A stretch of 64,000 bases of DNA from Modicisalibacter ilicicola DSM 19980 (GTDB lineage: Bacteria; Pseudomonadota; Gammaproteobacteria; Pseudomonadales; Halomonadaceae). Made by a program: the position numbers and the translations under genes. Position 1 is the stretch's first letter; each line of letters opens with the position of its first letter. Below the pieces are notes generated by a model. That model had not been told where the DNA came from. It saw only the letters and a list, made by a program, of their open reading frames with translations, and searched no databases. The stretch covers positions 62,001-126,000 of the forward strand of contig NZ_FQUJ01000008.1 of the NCBI RefSeq assembly GCF_900128925.1, read 5' to 3'. Positions 43,920-52,008 of this stretch are shown here, in pieces.

Positions 43920-43926
43920 ACATAAC
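43920..43926 (-). other. attI/cassette-1 junction core site
   Basis: Reads GTTATGT on the minus strand, the insertion core between attI and the first cassette. It complements the R'' core of attC1 exactly. The attI arm would extend from here toward intI (about 43927-43990). The stretch up to 44127 otherwise shows no gene. Confidence 0.7.
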
Positions 43927-44094
43927 AGGTATTAGACGTAACGTCCTGATATTGGATGAACGTGCCGGCGCGTTCAACAATGTTATCTAGCGCGCCTTTC
44001 TTCGCCCAACCCATTGATATCACAAAGTGTTGAGAATGGCTCGGCAGTCTAAGCAGAATTCGCGCGCTTGCGCGTTTAGCCAGGACCAATAATA

Positions 44095-44110
44095 CTGTAT
44101 GCATATCCAC
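44095..44110 (+). promoter_or_regulatory. degenerate LexA-like box upstream of intI
   Basis: CTGTATGCATATCCAC resembles the SOS box CTGT(AT)4ACAG in its left half and centre only. LexA control of intI genes is known in Vibrio and class 1 integrons. The position, 18 bases before the intI start, fits, but the match is partial. Confidence 0.35.
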
Positions 44111-44127
44111 GCATCGAGGGCCGACAT

Positions 44128-44642
44128 ATGGATTCGCACAGCAGACCACCGAAACTGATGGACCGAGTGAAGGCCACCATGCGAGTGAAGCGCTACAGCC
44201 CACGCACCGAAAAGACCTACTGCTACTGGATTCGCTACTTCATTCGCTTCCATGGTGTCCGACACCCTGCCGTCATGGGTGGCACAGAGGTACGTGCCTT
44301 TCTGGAACATTTGGCGGTGGAGCGCCGGGTGGCGGCGGCCACGCAGAACCAGGCGTTGAATGCTCTCGTATTCCTCTATCGGCATATTCTTGATCAGCCT
44401 TTAGGGGATATCGGGGAGTTCTCGTGCGCCAAGCGCCCCGCGGCACAGTTTCGCCACTCAGTTGCTGAGAGGGTGTTTACAAAATGCCTGCACTCGGCAA
44501 TACAGCGTTGAAATTGAGCTCAAAATGCTCATTTACTCCGTCGGTTCAGGAATTACTCGGGCACAAGAGCGTGGAAACCACCCAGATCTACACCCATGTG
44601 CTGGGCAAGGGCTTTGCCAACGTGCGCAGCCCCCTCGGGTAA
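44128..44642 (+). pseudogene. intI: integron integrase (IntI), internally deleted
   Basis: The N-terminal part (about 44128-44440) matches IntI tyrosine recombinases: RYSPRTEKTYCYWIRYFIRF, HGVRHPAVMG and NALVFLYRHIL. The C-terminal end (44544-44642, another frame) matches [19 protein letters not shown] with the catalytic Tyr and RSPLG. Roughly 190 residues between them, including the catalytic Arg and His residues, are gone and replaced by a palindromic repeat (44474-44540). The gene is divergent from the cassettes, the normal integron geometry. The array can no longer be mobilised by its own integrase. Confidence 0.88.
44474..44540 (-). repeat. dispersed palindromic repeat, family A copy 2 (inside intI)
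   Basis: Contains the inverted blocks CTGCACTCGGCAATACAGCG (from 44488) and ATGCTCATTTAC (44525-44536), matching copy 1 at 18645-18709 apart from a few bases. It sits exactly at the internal deletion of intI. Confidence 0.82.
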
Positions 44643-44805
44643 CGAATAGCGGGATGTCGATGCCGGGCACGCTTCCGCCCCTATCTGCCCGTGCATGATA
44701 GTGATTTCTACCATTTCAGGGTCCAAGCCACTCTATTGCATGAGGATGCGCTTGCCGCGCAATGCAGCAAGCCGCTATCGCCTTTTCGAGAACTTGCTTC
44801 CTATA

Positions 44806-45804
44806 TCACCCCATCAACCGCCCTAGCGCAAAGTTGGCAATCGCCGTGTCCTGCACGCCGGTGCCGGTCAGGTCGCACACCGTGATGCTGGCATCCGAGA
44901 CGCGCAGACGTTGCCCTTCGGCGATCACGCGGCCCAGTTCATAGATCCTGAAAGGCGGTTCTCCATCGGCTCCGAAGCCGGGCGAACCGCTTGAATCGTT
45001 CGAACCCTGGCGAGCGCCCCGGGAAAACACCTTGAGTTCGCCGTTGGTCTGACTCTGGGCGCGGGTATCGCAGACGAAGGCATCGGCACGAATCATCACC
45101 GACTCGTCCAGCTCGCGCTTGTCCGGGCTGTCCGAGCCCATGGCGGTGACGTGCACGCCTTCCGGCAGGTCCTGGGCGGTGAGAATCGGCGTTCGTGAAG
45201 GCGTGGTGGTGACGATGATGTCCGCCTGGGCGCAGGCAGCCTTGATGCCGTCGTGCACGTTCACCGTCAGGCCCTGGGCGCGCATGCGCTCGGCATAGGC
45301 CTCGGCGGCGTCGTGGCGGCGCGCCCAGACATCGACAGTGTCGATATCGCGCACCAGTTCGAGTGCCTGCACCTGCAGTTCGGCCTGTTCGCCGGCCCCC
45401 AGCACGGCCACGCGACGACTATGCTCTCGGGAGAGGTACTTGGCGGCAATGGCCCCTGCCAGGGCGGTGCGCACGGCGGTGAGATAGCCCTCGTCGAAGA
45501 GCACCGCATCGACCAGCCCGGTCTTGGCCGAAAACACCATCATCAGGCCGTTGAGGCTTGGCAGGCCGAGCTTGGGGTTGTCGAAGAAGCCGGGGCTGAC
45601 CTTGATGGCGAAGCGCTCGAAGCCACGAATGTGCGCGGTCTTCACGTCGACCTCGCCGTTGGACTCCTCGATGGCCATCGACAGGATGGGCGGCTGGACC
45701 ACGTCGCCTCGACCCAGCGCCCGAAACCCGTCCTCTATGGCCGCAAGCGCATCCTGGTCGAGCTTGACGGCACCGCTGATGGCATCGCGATTGAAAAGCT
45801 GCAT
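44806..45804 (-). CDS. eutC: ornithine cyclodeaminase/mu-crystallin family protein, EutC-type
   Basis: A 332-residue NAD-binding protein of the ornithine cyclodeaminase family, with VAVLGAGEQAELQ as dinucleotide motif and KVSPGFFDNPKLGLPS in the substrate region. In ectoine/hydroxyectoine clusters EutC works with EutB; the pair is proposed to turn hydroxyectoine-derived hydroxy-diaminobutyrate into aspartate semialdehyde. AGGAG precedes the ATG. Presence of eutB and the doe genes nearby supports EutC over true ornithine cyclodeaminase. Confidence 0.83.
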   Translation of the reverse strand: MQLFNRDAISGAVKLDQDALAAIEDGFRALGRGDVVQPPILSMAIEESNGEVDVKTAHIRGFERFAIKVSPGFFDNPKLGLPSLNGLMMVFSAKTGLVDAVLFDEGYLTAVRTALAGAIAAKYLSREHSRRVAVLGAGEQAELQVQALELVRDIDTVDVWARRHDAAEAYAERMRAQGLTVNVHDGIKAACAQADIIVTTTPSRTPILTAQDLPEGVHVTAMGSDSPDKRELDESVMIRADAFVCDTRAQSQTNGELKVFSRGARQGSNDSSGSPGFGADGEPPFRIYELGRVIAEGQRLRVSDASITVCDLTGTGVQDTAIANFALGRLMG

Positions 45805-45848
45805 GGAGACGACTCCTGATCAGGTCGATGTCTCTCCATTGTGGCCAA

Positions 45849-47324
45849 TCAACCGCTGATCGCAAAACTCCCCGCGTTGAGCCACAGGTGGGCAAGGATA
45901 CTCGCCACGTAGCCAAGGAAGATCACGGGCGCCCATTTCAGGTGCCCCATGAAGGTATAGGAGCCGCGGGCATGCCCCATCAGCGCCACCCCGGCGGCAG
46001 AGCCGATGGAGAGCAGACTGCCGCCGACGCCAGCCGTCAGGGTGATGAGCAGCCAGTGACCGTGGGACATCTCCGGCTGCATGGTGAGCACGGCGAACAT
46101 CACCGGGATGTTGTCGACCACCGCCGAGACAACCCCCAGAACAACGTTTGCCCAGGTGGCATTCCATTCGGTGTAGAGCAGTTCCGAGAGCATCGACAGA
46201 TAGCCGAGAAAGCCCAGGCCACCCACGCACATGACCACGCCATAGAAGAACAGCAAGGTATCCCACTCGGCGCGCGCGACACGGCTGAACACGTCAAAGG
46301 GCACGACGCTGCCCAATTGCGCGAGCTTGCGCTGATCACCACGCCGCGAGTAGCGCTCCCGCTTGCGCTCGAGAGAGCGCGGCAGGCTCTGGCGCAGGTA
46401 GTAACCGAAGAATTGCAGATAGCCGAGGCCGGTCATCATGCCCAGCACCGGCGGCAGGCCGAAAAGCGTATGACAGGCGACCGCCGTGGCGATGGTCAGC
46501 AGGAACAGGGCGATGATGCGCTTCGCGCCTCGCTTGAGGTCGACGATCTCATCCTGGGCCTGGGGACGACGCTTCTTGACGAACAGACTCATGATGACCG
46601 CCGGCACCAGGAAGTTGAACAGCGAGGGAATCAACAACTCGAAGAATTCGTAGAACTCGATCAGACCGGCTTGCCAGACCATCAGGGTGGTGATGTCGCC
46701 GAAGGGGCTGAAGGCGCCGCCGGCATTGGCGGCAACCACGATGTTCACACAGCACAGGTTGATGAAGGCGCGGTCACCCTCGGCAACCTTGATCACCACG
46801 GTACACATCAGCAGCGCCGTGGTCAGGTTGTCGGCCACCGGCGAGATGACGAAGGCCAGGACCCCGGTCAGCCAGAACAGGCTGCGGTAGCTGAAGCCCC
46901 GGTCCACCATCCAGGTGCGCAAGGCATCGAAAACGCGGCGCTCGTCCATGGCATTGATGTAGGTCATCGCCACCAGCAGGAATAGCATCAACTGGGCGAA
47001 TTCCAGGAAGGTCTCGTTGAAGGCCTCTTCCGCCGCATGGGGCATGCCGGCCTCGACGTAGACCCAGCCGATCAGCCCCCAGATGATCCCCGCCGCCACC
47101 AGCACCGGCTTGGACTTGCGCATGTGCAGCTTCTCTTCGCTCATCACCAGGATATAGGCAATGATGAAGACAAGGACGGCGATGCCACCGACCATCGAGT
47201 CGGTGAGGTCGAGCGCTCCGGTCGTCGCGGCCAGCGTGACGGGAGAAACCATCCATAAAGCGAACAACGAAAACAGCAGGAGTGGAAGACGCGGGCGGTC
47301 AGGCAGGGGCAAGCGGCTGTTCAT
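45849..47324 (-). CDS. nhaD: NhaD-type Na+/H+ antiporter
   Basis: A 491-residue membrane protein with about 12-13 spans and the NhaD signatures SPVADNLTTALLMC, NIVVAANAGGAFSPFGDITT and VDNIPVMFAVLTM. It expels Na+ (or Li+) using the proton gradient, fitting a halophile. ATG 47324 was chosen; a longer in-frame start lacks a ribosome site. It lies between eutB and eutC on the same strand, a position that links ion homeostasis with compatible-solute catabolism. Confidence 0.92.
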   Translation of the reverse strand: MNSRLPLPDRPRLPLLLFSLFALWMVSPVTLAATTGALDLTDSMVGGIAVLVFIIAYILVMSEEKLHMRKSKPVLVAAGIIWGLIGWVYVEAGMPHAAEEAFNETFLEFAQLMLFLLVAMTYINAMDERRVFDALRTWMVDRGFSYRSLFWLTGVLAFVISPVADNLTTALLMCTVVIKVAEGDRAFINLCCVNIVVAANAGGAFSPFGDITTLMVWQAGLIEFYEFFELLIPSLFNFLVPAVIMSLFVKKRRPQAQDEIVDLKRGAKRIIALFLLTIATAVACHTLFGLPPVLGMMTGLGYLQFFGYYLRQSLPRSLERKRERYSRRGDQRKLAQLGSVVPFDVFSRVARAEWDTLLFFYGVVMCVGGLGFLGYLSMLSELLYTEWNATWANVVLGVVSAVVDNIPVMFAVLTMQPEMSHGHWLLITLTAGVGGSLLSIGSAAGVALMGHARGSYTFMGHLKWAPVIFLGYVASILAHLWLNAGSFAISG

Positions 47325-47450
47325 GGGCGTGTATTCTTGCGGCTGAAAGAAGGAAGAAGGTATTTTGCCCGAGATACTAACAGGCTGATATGCCAAGAAA
47401 GTTGATATGGGTCACTCTTTTCCGGACATTCGACCTTCCGCTCTTCCCAA

Positions 47451-47471
47451 CCGGCGCCGAATCGGCGCCGG
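47451..47471 (-). terminator. possible terminator hairpin after eutB
   Basis: Perfect arms CCGGCGCCGA / TCGGCGCCGG separated by one base, 12 bases after the eutB stop. No T tract follows on the minus strand, so it may only stabilise the transcript end. Confidence 0.4.
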
Positions 47472-47482
47472 CAAGCCGTTTG

Positions 47483-48487
47483 TCAGCCGCTACCCGCCAC
47501 AGTCCGGGCGCGGTCGAAGGTCTCCAGTGCCACGCCATTGCCGGAGACGATCAGCGCCACCTTCTGCCCCTGCACGTTGACCCCGTGCTCCTCGATGGCG
47601 GCCAGCCCGATAGCGGCAGCGCCTTCCACCAGCATCTTCTCGTGCTCAAGCATCTCGATCATGGCGCGGGCGATGGCCGGCTCCGAGACCTGGTAGTGAT
47701 TGTCCATCACCTCCGAGACCAGATCGAAGGTGAAGCGGTTGTTCAGTCCGATGCCGCCATTCAGCGAGTCCGCCAGGGTATCGCTCTCCTCGACCTCCAC
47801 GGGCCGCCCCATCTCGAGGCTTTCCCACATCGCCGCCCCTCGGGTGAGGCTCACGCCGGTGACCCAGGTATCGGGGCGAATCGACTTGAGTGCCGCTCCG
47901 ATGCCCCCCAGCAGCCCGCCGCCGGAAAGTCCCACGATCACCCGGTCGAGATAGGGTTGATCTTCGAGCAGTTCCAGGCCGATGGTGCCCTGGCCACTGA
48001 TGATCAGAGGGTGATCGAAGGGGGGAATCGAGGTCATGCCCTGCTCGTCGACCAGCCGGGCGACTTCCTCGAAGGCATCATCCTGACTCTGGCCGACGCG
48101 CCTCACCTCGGCCCCCAGTGCCTCGATTGCCCGTACCTTGTTGTCCGGCACACGCTCCGAGAGACAGACCACCGCTGGCACCCCGAGACGGGCCGCGGCG
48201 AATGCCACCGCCCGGCCGTGATTGCCGGTGGAGGCGGTCGTCACGCCGCGTTTCAGGGCATTCGCACCGTACTTTTCCATCAAGGCGGCGATCATGTTGG
48301 TCGCTCCCCGCAGCTTGAAGGCACCGGTAGGCTGACAGTTTTCCAGCTTCAGGAAGATCTCGGCATCGAAGCGCCGGGACAATTCCATCGAGCGAATCAG
48401 TGGCGTACGTGTCACCTGCCCGGCGATCCGTGCACGGGCCTGATAGATCGACTCGAGGGTGACGTCATGATGACCGGGATCGGGCAC
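47483..48487 (-). CDS. eutB: threonine dehydratase-like PLP enzyme, EutB-type
   Basis: A 334-residue fold-type II PLP enzyme with the PLP Lys in GAFKLRGATN, the phosphate-binding GLSGGGLLGG and the TASTGNHGRAVA asparagine loop. It lacks the C-terminal regulatory domain of IlvA. In ectoine clusters EutB acts with EutC on hydroxyectoine-derived hydroxy-diaminobutyrate. GTG start at 48487 behind AAGGAG. The neighbourhood decides for EutB over a general threonine dehydratase. Confidence 0.85.
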   Translation of the reverse strand: MPDPGHHDVTLESIYQARARIAGQVTRTPLIRSMELSRRFDAEIFLKLENCQPTGAFKLRGATNMIAALMEKYGANALKRGVTTASTGNHGRAVAFAAARLGVPAVVCLSERVPDNKVRAIEALGAEVRRVGQSQDDAFEEVARLVDEQGMTSIPPFDHPLIISGQGTIGLELLEDQPYLDRVIVGLSGGGLLGGIGAALKSIRPDTWVTGVSLTRGAAMWESLEMGRPVEVEESDTLADSLNGGIGLNNRFTFDLVSEVMDNHYQVSEPAIARAMIEMLEHEKMLVEGAAAIGLAAIEEHGVNVQGQKVALIVSGNGVALETFDRARTVAGSG

Positions 48488-48572
48488 GGGATACTCCTTG
48501 TATGTTTTATGTTACTGCCATAGTAGTGCCGCAAGCGGACGGTGTCTTTCCCTGATTGCCAACGCTACAAAA

Positions 48573-48598
48573 GCCAGGCCCTCTCTCGAGGGCCTGGC
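48573..48598 (-). terminator. intrinsic terminator downstream of doeD
   Basis: Perfect 11-bp stem GCCAGGCCCTC / GAGGGCCTGGC with a TCTC loop, followed on the minus strand by TTTTGTAGC. It ends 27 bases beyond the doeD stop. Confidence 0.88.
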
Positions 48599-48624
48599 GC
48601 TGGTTGCTTGACGACGCACGCGGC

Positions 48625-50028
48625 TTATTTCAGGTCGCCGGAGCGGGTCAGTTCGTCGGTCACCTTGTCCACGGCACGCTTGGCCCGAGCGACGATCTCG
48701 TCGATCTCACCGCGGTTGACCACCAGCGGCGGCGCAAAGCCGAGGATATCGCCATGCGGCATGGCGCGGGCGATCAGGTTCTCCTCCAGCGCGGCGTTAC
48801 TGACGCGTGCACCGACCTTGAGGCTCGGGGCGAAATGCTCGCGATTCGCCTTGTCGGGCGAGAACTCCAGTGCCGCAAGCAGCCCGATACCGCGGACGTT
48901 GCCGACCAGCGGATGATCGGCGAACGTCTTGTGCATCTGCTGCTGCAGGTAGGCGCCGGTCTCGGCGGCGTTCTGGGCCAGGCCCTCGCGCTCGATGATC
49001 GCGAGGTTGGCAAGCCCGGCGGCGGCCCCCAGGGGATGACCCGAGTAGGTCCAGCCGTGGCCGATGGGCCCGAACTCGCCGGTGCCCTGCTCCAGCACCC
49101 GCCATACCTTGTCGCCGACGATCACGCCGGACAGCGGCTGGTAGGCGCTGGTCAGGCCCTTGGCCACGGTGATCAGGTCCGGTTTCATGCCGTAGTAGTG
49201 GGAGCCGAAATCGGTGCCGATGCGTCCGAAGCCGGTGACCACCTCGTCGGCGATCAGCAGCACGTCATACTTGGCCAGCACCTTCTGGATCTCTTCCCAG
49301 TAGCCTTCCGGTGGCGGCACGATGCCGCCGGTCCCCAGCACCGGCTCGCCGATGAAGGCGGCGACGGTCTCAGGGCCTTCATGAAGGATCATCTCCTCGA
49401 GCTTGGTGGCGCAATGCCGGGCGAACTCCCGCTCGCTCATGCCTGCTTCGGCATCACCGCGGCGATAGTAGTACGGCGCCTCGGTATGGCGAATGGTCTC
49501 GATGGGCAGGTCGAAGTGGTTGTGGAAGGTCGGCAGCCCGGTCAGCGAGCCGGACGCGATCCCCGAGCCATGGTAGCCGCGGCTACGCGAGATGACCTTC
49601 TTCTTCTGCGGGCGACCGAGCACGTTGTTGTAGTAGCGCACGATCTTGAGCTGGGTCTCGTTGGCATCACTGCCGGACATGCCGTAGTAGACCTTGGACA
49701 TGCCCATGCCGGCGAGCTTGAGGATCTTCTCGGAGAGCTCGATCAACGGCTCGTTGGAGTGGCCTACGTAGGTGTGGTAGTAGGACAGTTCCAGGGCCTG
49801 CCGGTAGATCGCCTCGGCCACCTCGGTGCGCCCGTAGCCGATGTTCACGCAATACAGCCCGGCGAAGCCGTCGATCATCTCGCGACCGTCCTTGTCGACG
49901 ATGTTGATGCCCTTGCCGCCGGTGATCACCCGGCCCGGCACATCGCCATGGGCGAAATCGCGCAGATGGGTGGACGCATGAAACGTCACCTTGCGATCGC
50001 GATCGATCAGCTCCTGATGGGTACTCAT
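48625..50028 (-). CDS. doeD: diaminobutyrate transaminase of ectoine catabolism (DoeD)
   Basis: A 467-residue class III aminotransferase with YYGMSGSDANETQLK, the PLP-binding Asp in LLIADEVVTGFGRIG and the Schiff-base Lys in ITVAKGLTSAYQP. In this locus it converts L-2,4-diaminobutyrate to aspartate 4-semialdehyde. CAGGAG precedes the ATG. An AT-rich segment (50040-50075) just upstream may hold its own promoter, and a repeat separates it from doeC. Confidence 0.9.
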   Translation of the reverse strand: MSTHQELIDRDRKVTFHASTHLRDFAHGDVPGRVITGGKGINIVDKDGREMIDGFAGLYCVNIGYGRTEVAEAIYRQALELSYYHTYVGHSNEPLIELSEKILKLAGMGMSKVYYGMSGSDANETQLKIVRYYNNVLGRPQKKKVISRSRGYHGSGIASGSLTGLPTFHNHFDLPIETIRHTEAPYYYRRGDAEAGMSEREFARHCATKLEEMILHEGPETVAAFIGEPVLGTGGIVPPPEGYWEEIQKVLAKYDVLLIADEVVTGFGRIGTDFGSHYYGMKPDLITVAKGLTSAYQPLSGVIVGDKVWRVLEQGTGEFGPIGHGWTYSGHPLGAAAGLANLAIIEREGLAQNAAETGAYLQQQMHKTFADHPLVGNVRGIGLLAALEFSPDKANREHFAPSLKVGARVSNAALEENLIARAMPHGDILGFAPPLVVNRGEIDEIVARAKRAVDKVTDELTRSGDLK

Positions 50029-50098
50029 GAAATTCTCCTGAATATTTTTAATTGATTAGTTATATAAAAAACAATATCTGCTGACGTAGAGAGCTCTG

Positions 50099-50201
50099 CG
50101 AGCGAAGGCTAGACAAGGCGGACTTTGACGAGAGCAGCGGAGTTTACTCTTGTAAATGAGCATGCTCGAGTCAAAGTCCAACGCCGTATAGCCGAGCGCA
50201 G
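50099..50201 (-). repeat. dispersed palindromic repeat, family A copy 3
   Basis: A long imperfect hairpin. Outer arms pair GGCTA with TAGCC, middle arms GGACTTTGAC (50120-50129) with GTCAAAGTCC (50170-50179), and the apex is AGTTTAC-TCTT-GTAAAT. It carries both family blocks: GTAAATGAGCAT (50152-50163) and CAACGCCGTATAGCCGAG (from 50179). It lies between doeC and doeD and could act as an attenuator or RNA-stabilising structure. Confidence 0.82.
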
Positions 50202-50217
50202 CTAGCTCCTCACAAAG

Positions 50218-51687
50218 TCAACTACCCGAAACGGAGCCGAGGCCACCGAGGCAGTAGTACTTCGTCTCCAGATACTCCTCGATTCCCGCGGTGCCGCCCT
50301 CGCGGCCCAGCCCGGACTGCTTCACCCCACCGAAGGGGACCGGCGGGCCGGTCATCTTCACCGTATTGATCGCCACCATGCCGTTGCCCAGGGCACGCAG
50401 CATCTTCCAGATACGGCGAATGTCGTGGGTGAACACATAGGCCGCCAGGCCGTACTCGGTATCGTTGGCCAGTTCGATGGCCTCGTCGTCGCTGGCGAAC
50501 CTGGTGATCCCGGCCACCGGCGAGAAGTTCTCCTCCCGCCAGACCTGCATGTCGCCGGTCACGTCGGTCAACAGCGTGGGCATGAAGAAGTTCTCGCCCG
50601 GGGCCATGGACTGATCGCCGTGTACCAGGGTCGCTCCCTTGGAGAGCGCGTCGTCGACGATGCTGGTGGCCTTCTCGACGGCGCGATGGTGGATCAATGG
50701 GCCGATGTCGATCTCGCTCATCAGGCCATTGCCGACCTTGAGGGCCTTCATGCGCTCGGCGAAATGATCGACGAAGGCATCGTGCACGTCTTCGTGGACC
50801 AGAATGCGATTGGCTGCCAGGCAGTCCTGGCCGGCGGTCTGGAACTTGGCTGCCACGGCCGCCAGGGCGGCTTCCTTGGGATCCACGTCGGGACCGACGA
50901 TGAACGGTGCATTGCCGCCCAGTTCCAGCGAGACTCGCTTGACGGTGCTGGCACTCTGCTCGAGCAGCAAGCGTCCGACCGGCGTGGAGCCGGTGAAGGA
51001 CAACACCTTGACGCGCTCGTCCTTGCACAGCACCTCGGAGACTTCCGCCGCCTCGCCCAGAACCACGTTGAACACTCCGGCAGGAATGCCGGCGCGCTCG
51101 GCCAGTTCGGCCAGTGCCAGGGCGGAAAATGGCGTCTCGCCGGCCGGCTTGACGACCACCGAGCAGCCGGCAGCCATGGCGGCGGCAGCCTTGCGGGTGA
51201 TCATCGCCAGCGGAAAGTTCCAGGGGGTGATCAACGCCGCCACGCCGATCGGTTCCTTGAGTGTACCGAGCGCCGCATTGGGAATATGGCTGGGAATGGT
51301 CTGGCCGAAGGTGCGCTTGCTCTCCTCGGCGAACCAGCGCACGAAACTGGCGCCGTACTCGACCTCGCCCCGGGCGTCGGGCAGCGGCTTGCCCTGCTCG
51401 TGGGTCATGATGGTGGCCAGGTCCTCGCGGTTGGCCTGGATGAGGTCATACCAGGCCAGGAGGCGCTCGCAACGCTCGTCGACGCGCAATGCCCGCCAGT
51501 GGACGAAGGCGTTGTCGGCCGCCTCGACTGCACCACGAATCTGTTCGGTCTCGAGCAGGGGAATATGGCCCAGGGTCTCGCCGGTGGCCGGATCGATCAC
51601 GGCCGTCTCGCGGCCGGCGTCGCCGTGGGTCCACTTGCCATCGATATAAGCGTACTGGCGCAAAAGACGCGGATCTTCGAGCTTCAT
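50218..51687 (-). CDS. doeC: aldehyde dehydrogenase of ectoine catabolism (DoeC, aspartate-semialdehyde dehydrogenase)
   Basis: A 489-residue NAD(P)-dependent aldehyde dehydrogenase with VTPWNFPLAM-type N-terminal core (LITPWNFPLAM), the catalytic Glu in LELGGNAPF and the nucleophile Cys in QTAGQDCLAANR. It oxidises aspartate semialdehyde to aspartate, the last step of ectoine use. It resembles succinate-semialdehyde dehydrogenases; the context selects DoeC. AAGGAGG precedes the ATG at 51685-51687. The longer in-frame extension upstream is not coding-like. Confidence 0.87.
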   Translation of the reverse strand: MKLEDPRLLRQYAYIDGKWTHGDAGRETAVIDPATGETLGHIPLLETEQIRGAVEAADNAFVHWRALRVDERCERLLAWYDLIQANREDLATIMTHEQGKPLPDARGEVEYGASFVRWFAEESKRTFGQTIPSHIPNAALGTLKEPIGVAALITPWNFPLAMITRKAAAAMAAGCSVVVKPAGETPFSALALAELAERAGIPAGVFNVVLGEAAEVSEVLCKDERVKVLSFTGSTPVGRLLLEQSASTVKRVSLELGGNAPFIVGPDVDPKEAALAAVAAKFQTAGQDCLAANRILVHEDVHDAFVDHFAERMKALKVGNGLMSEIDIGPLIHHRAVEKATSIVDDALSKGATLVHGDQSMAPGENFFMPTLLTDVTGDMQVWREENFSPVAGITRFASDDEAIELANDTEYGLAAYVFTHDIRRIWKMLRALGNGMVAINTVKMTGPPVPFGGVKQSGLGREGGTAGIEEYLETKYYCLGGLGSVSGS

Positions 51688-52008
51688 GCGTGCCTCCTTG
51701 AAACGAAAAGCAGGCAGCGACCTGCCTGAACACAAGGCACAGGATAGGGCTTCTCGCGGGCAGATACTTTTTGTCCCTGGCGGTTGCGACACGAGATTTT
51801 TTTGGAATCGCACGCCTGTCTTGCAACATTTTCTGGCGACACCTTGACGCAGCCACGATGCTGGCAAGGCCCCCTACTGGACAGGCAGGGTAAAACGAGC
51901 TTGGATTCGGTTTGAGCAGGTTGAGAGGCCGAAAGCGAATGGAACTGACCCTGCCGATCTGTTGTGCCGGCCTGCCGGTTGCCGGCGAACAGATAGCTGG
52001 GCCAGCCG
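51688..52008. other. 321-bp leader and spacer upstream of doeC
   Basis: No gene. Just upstream of the doeC ribosome site lies a small hairpin CAGGCAG / CTGCCTG (51711-51717 and 51722-51728), and near 51966-51986 a GCCGGC repeat pair that may end the upstream decarboxylase transcript. The promoter of doeC is presumably here. Confidence 0.45.

Noticed and set aside
48556-50055. Plus-strand ORF of 499 codons opposite doeD
   Set aside because: Antisense shadow; doeD on the other strand has all aminotransferase motifs and a terminator.
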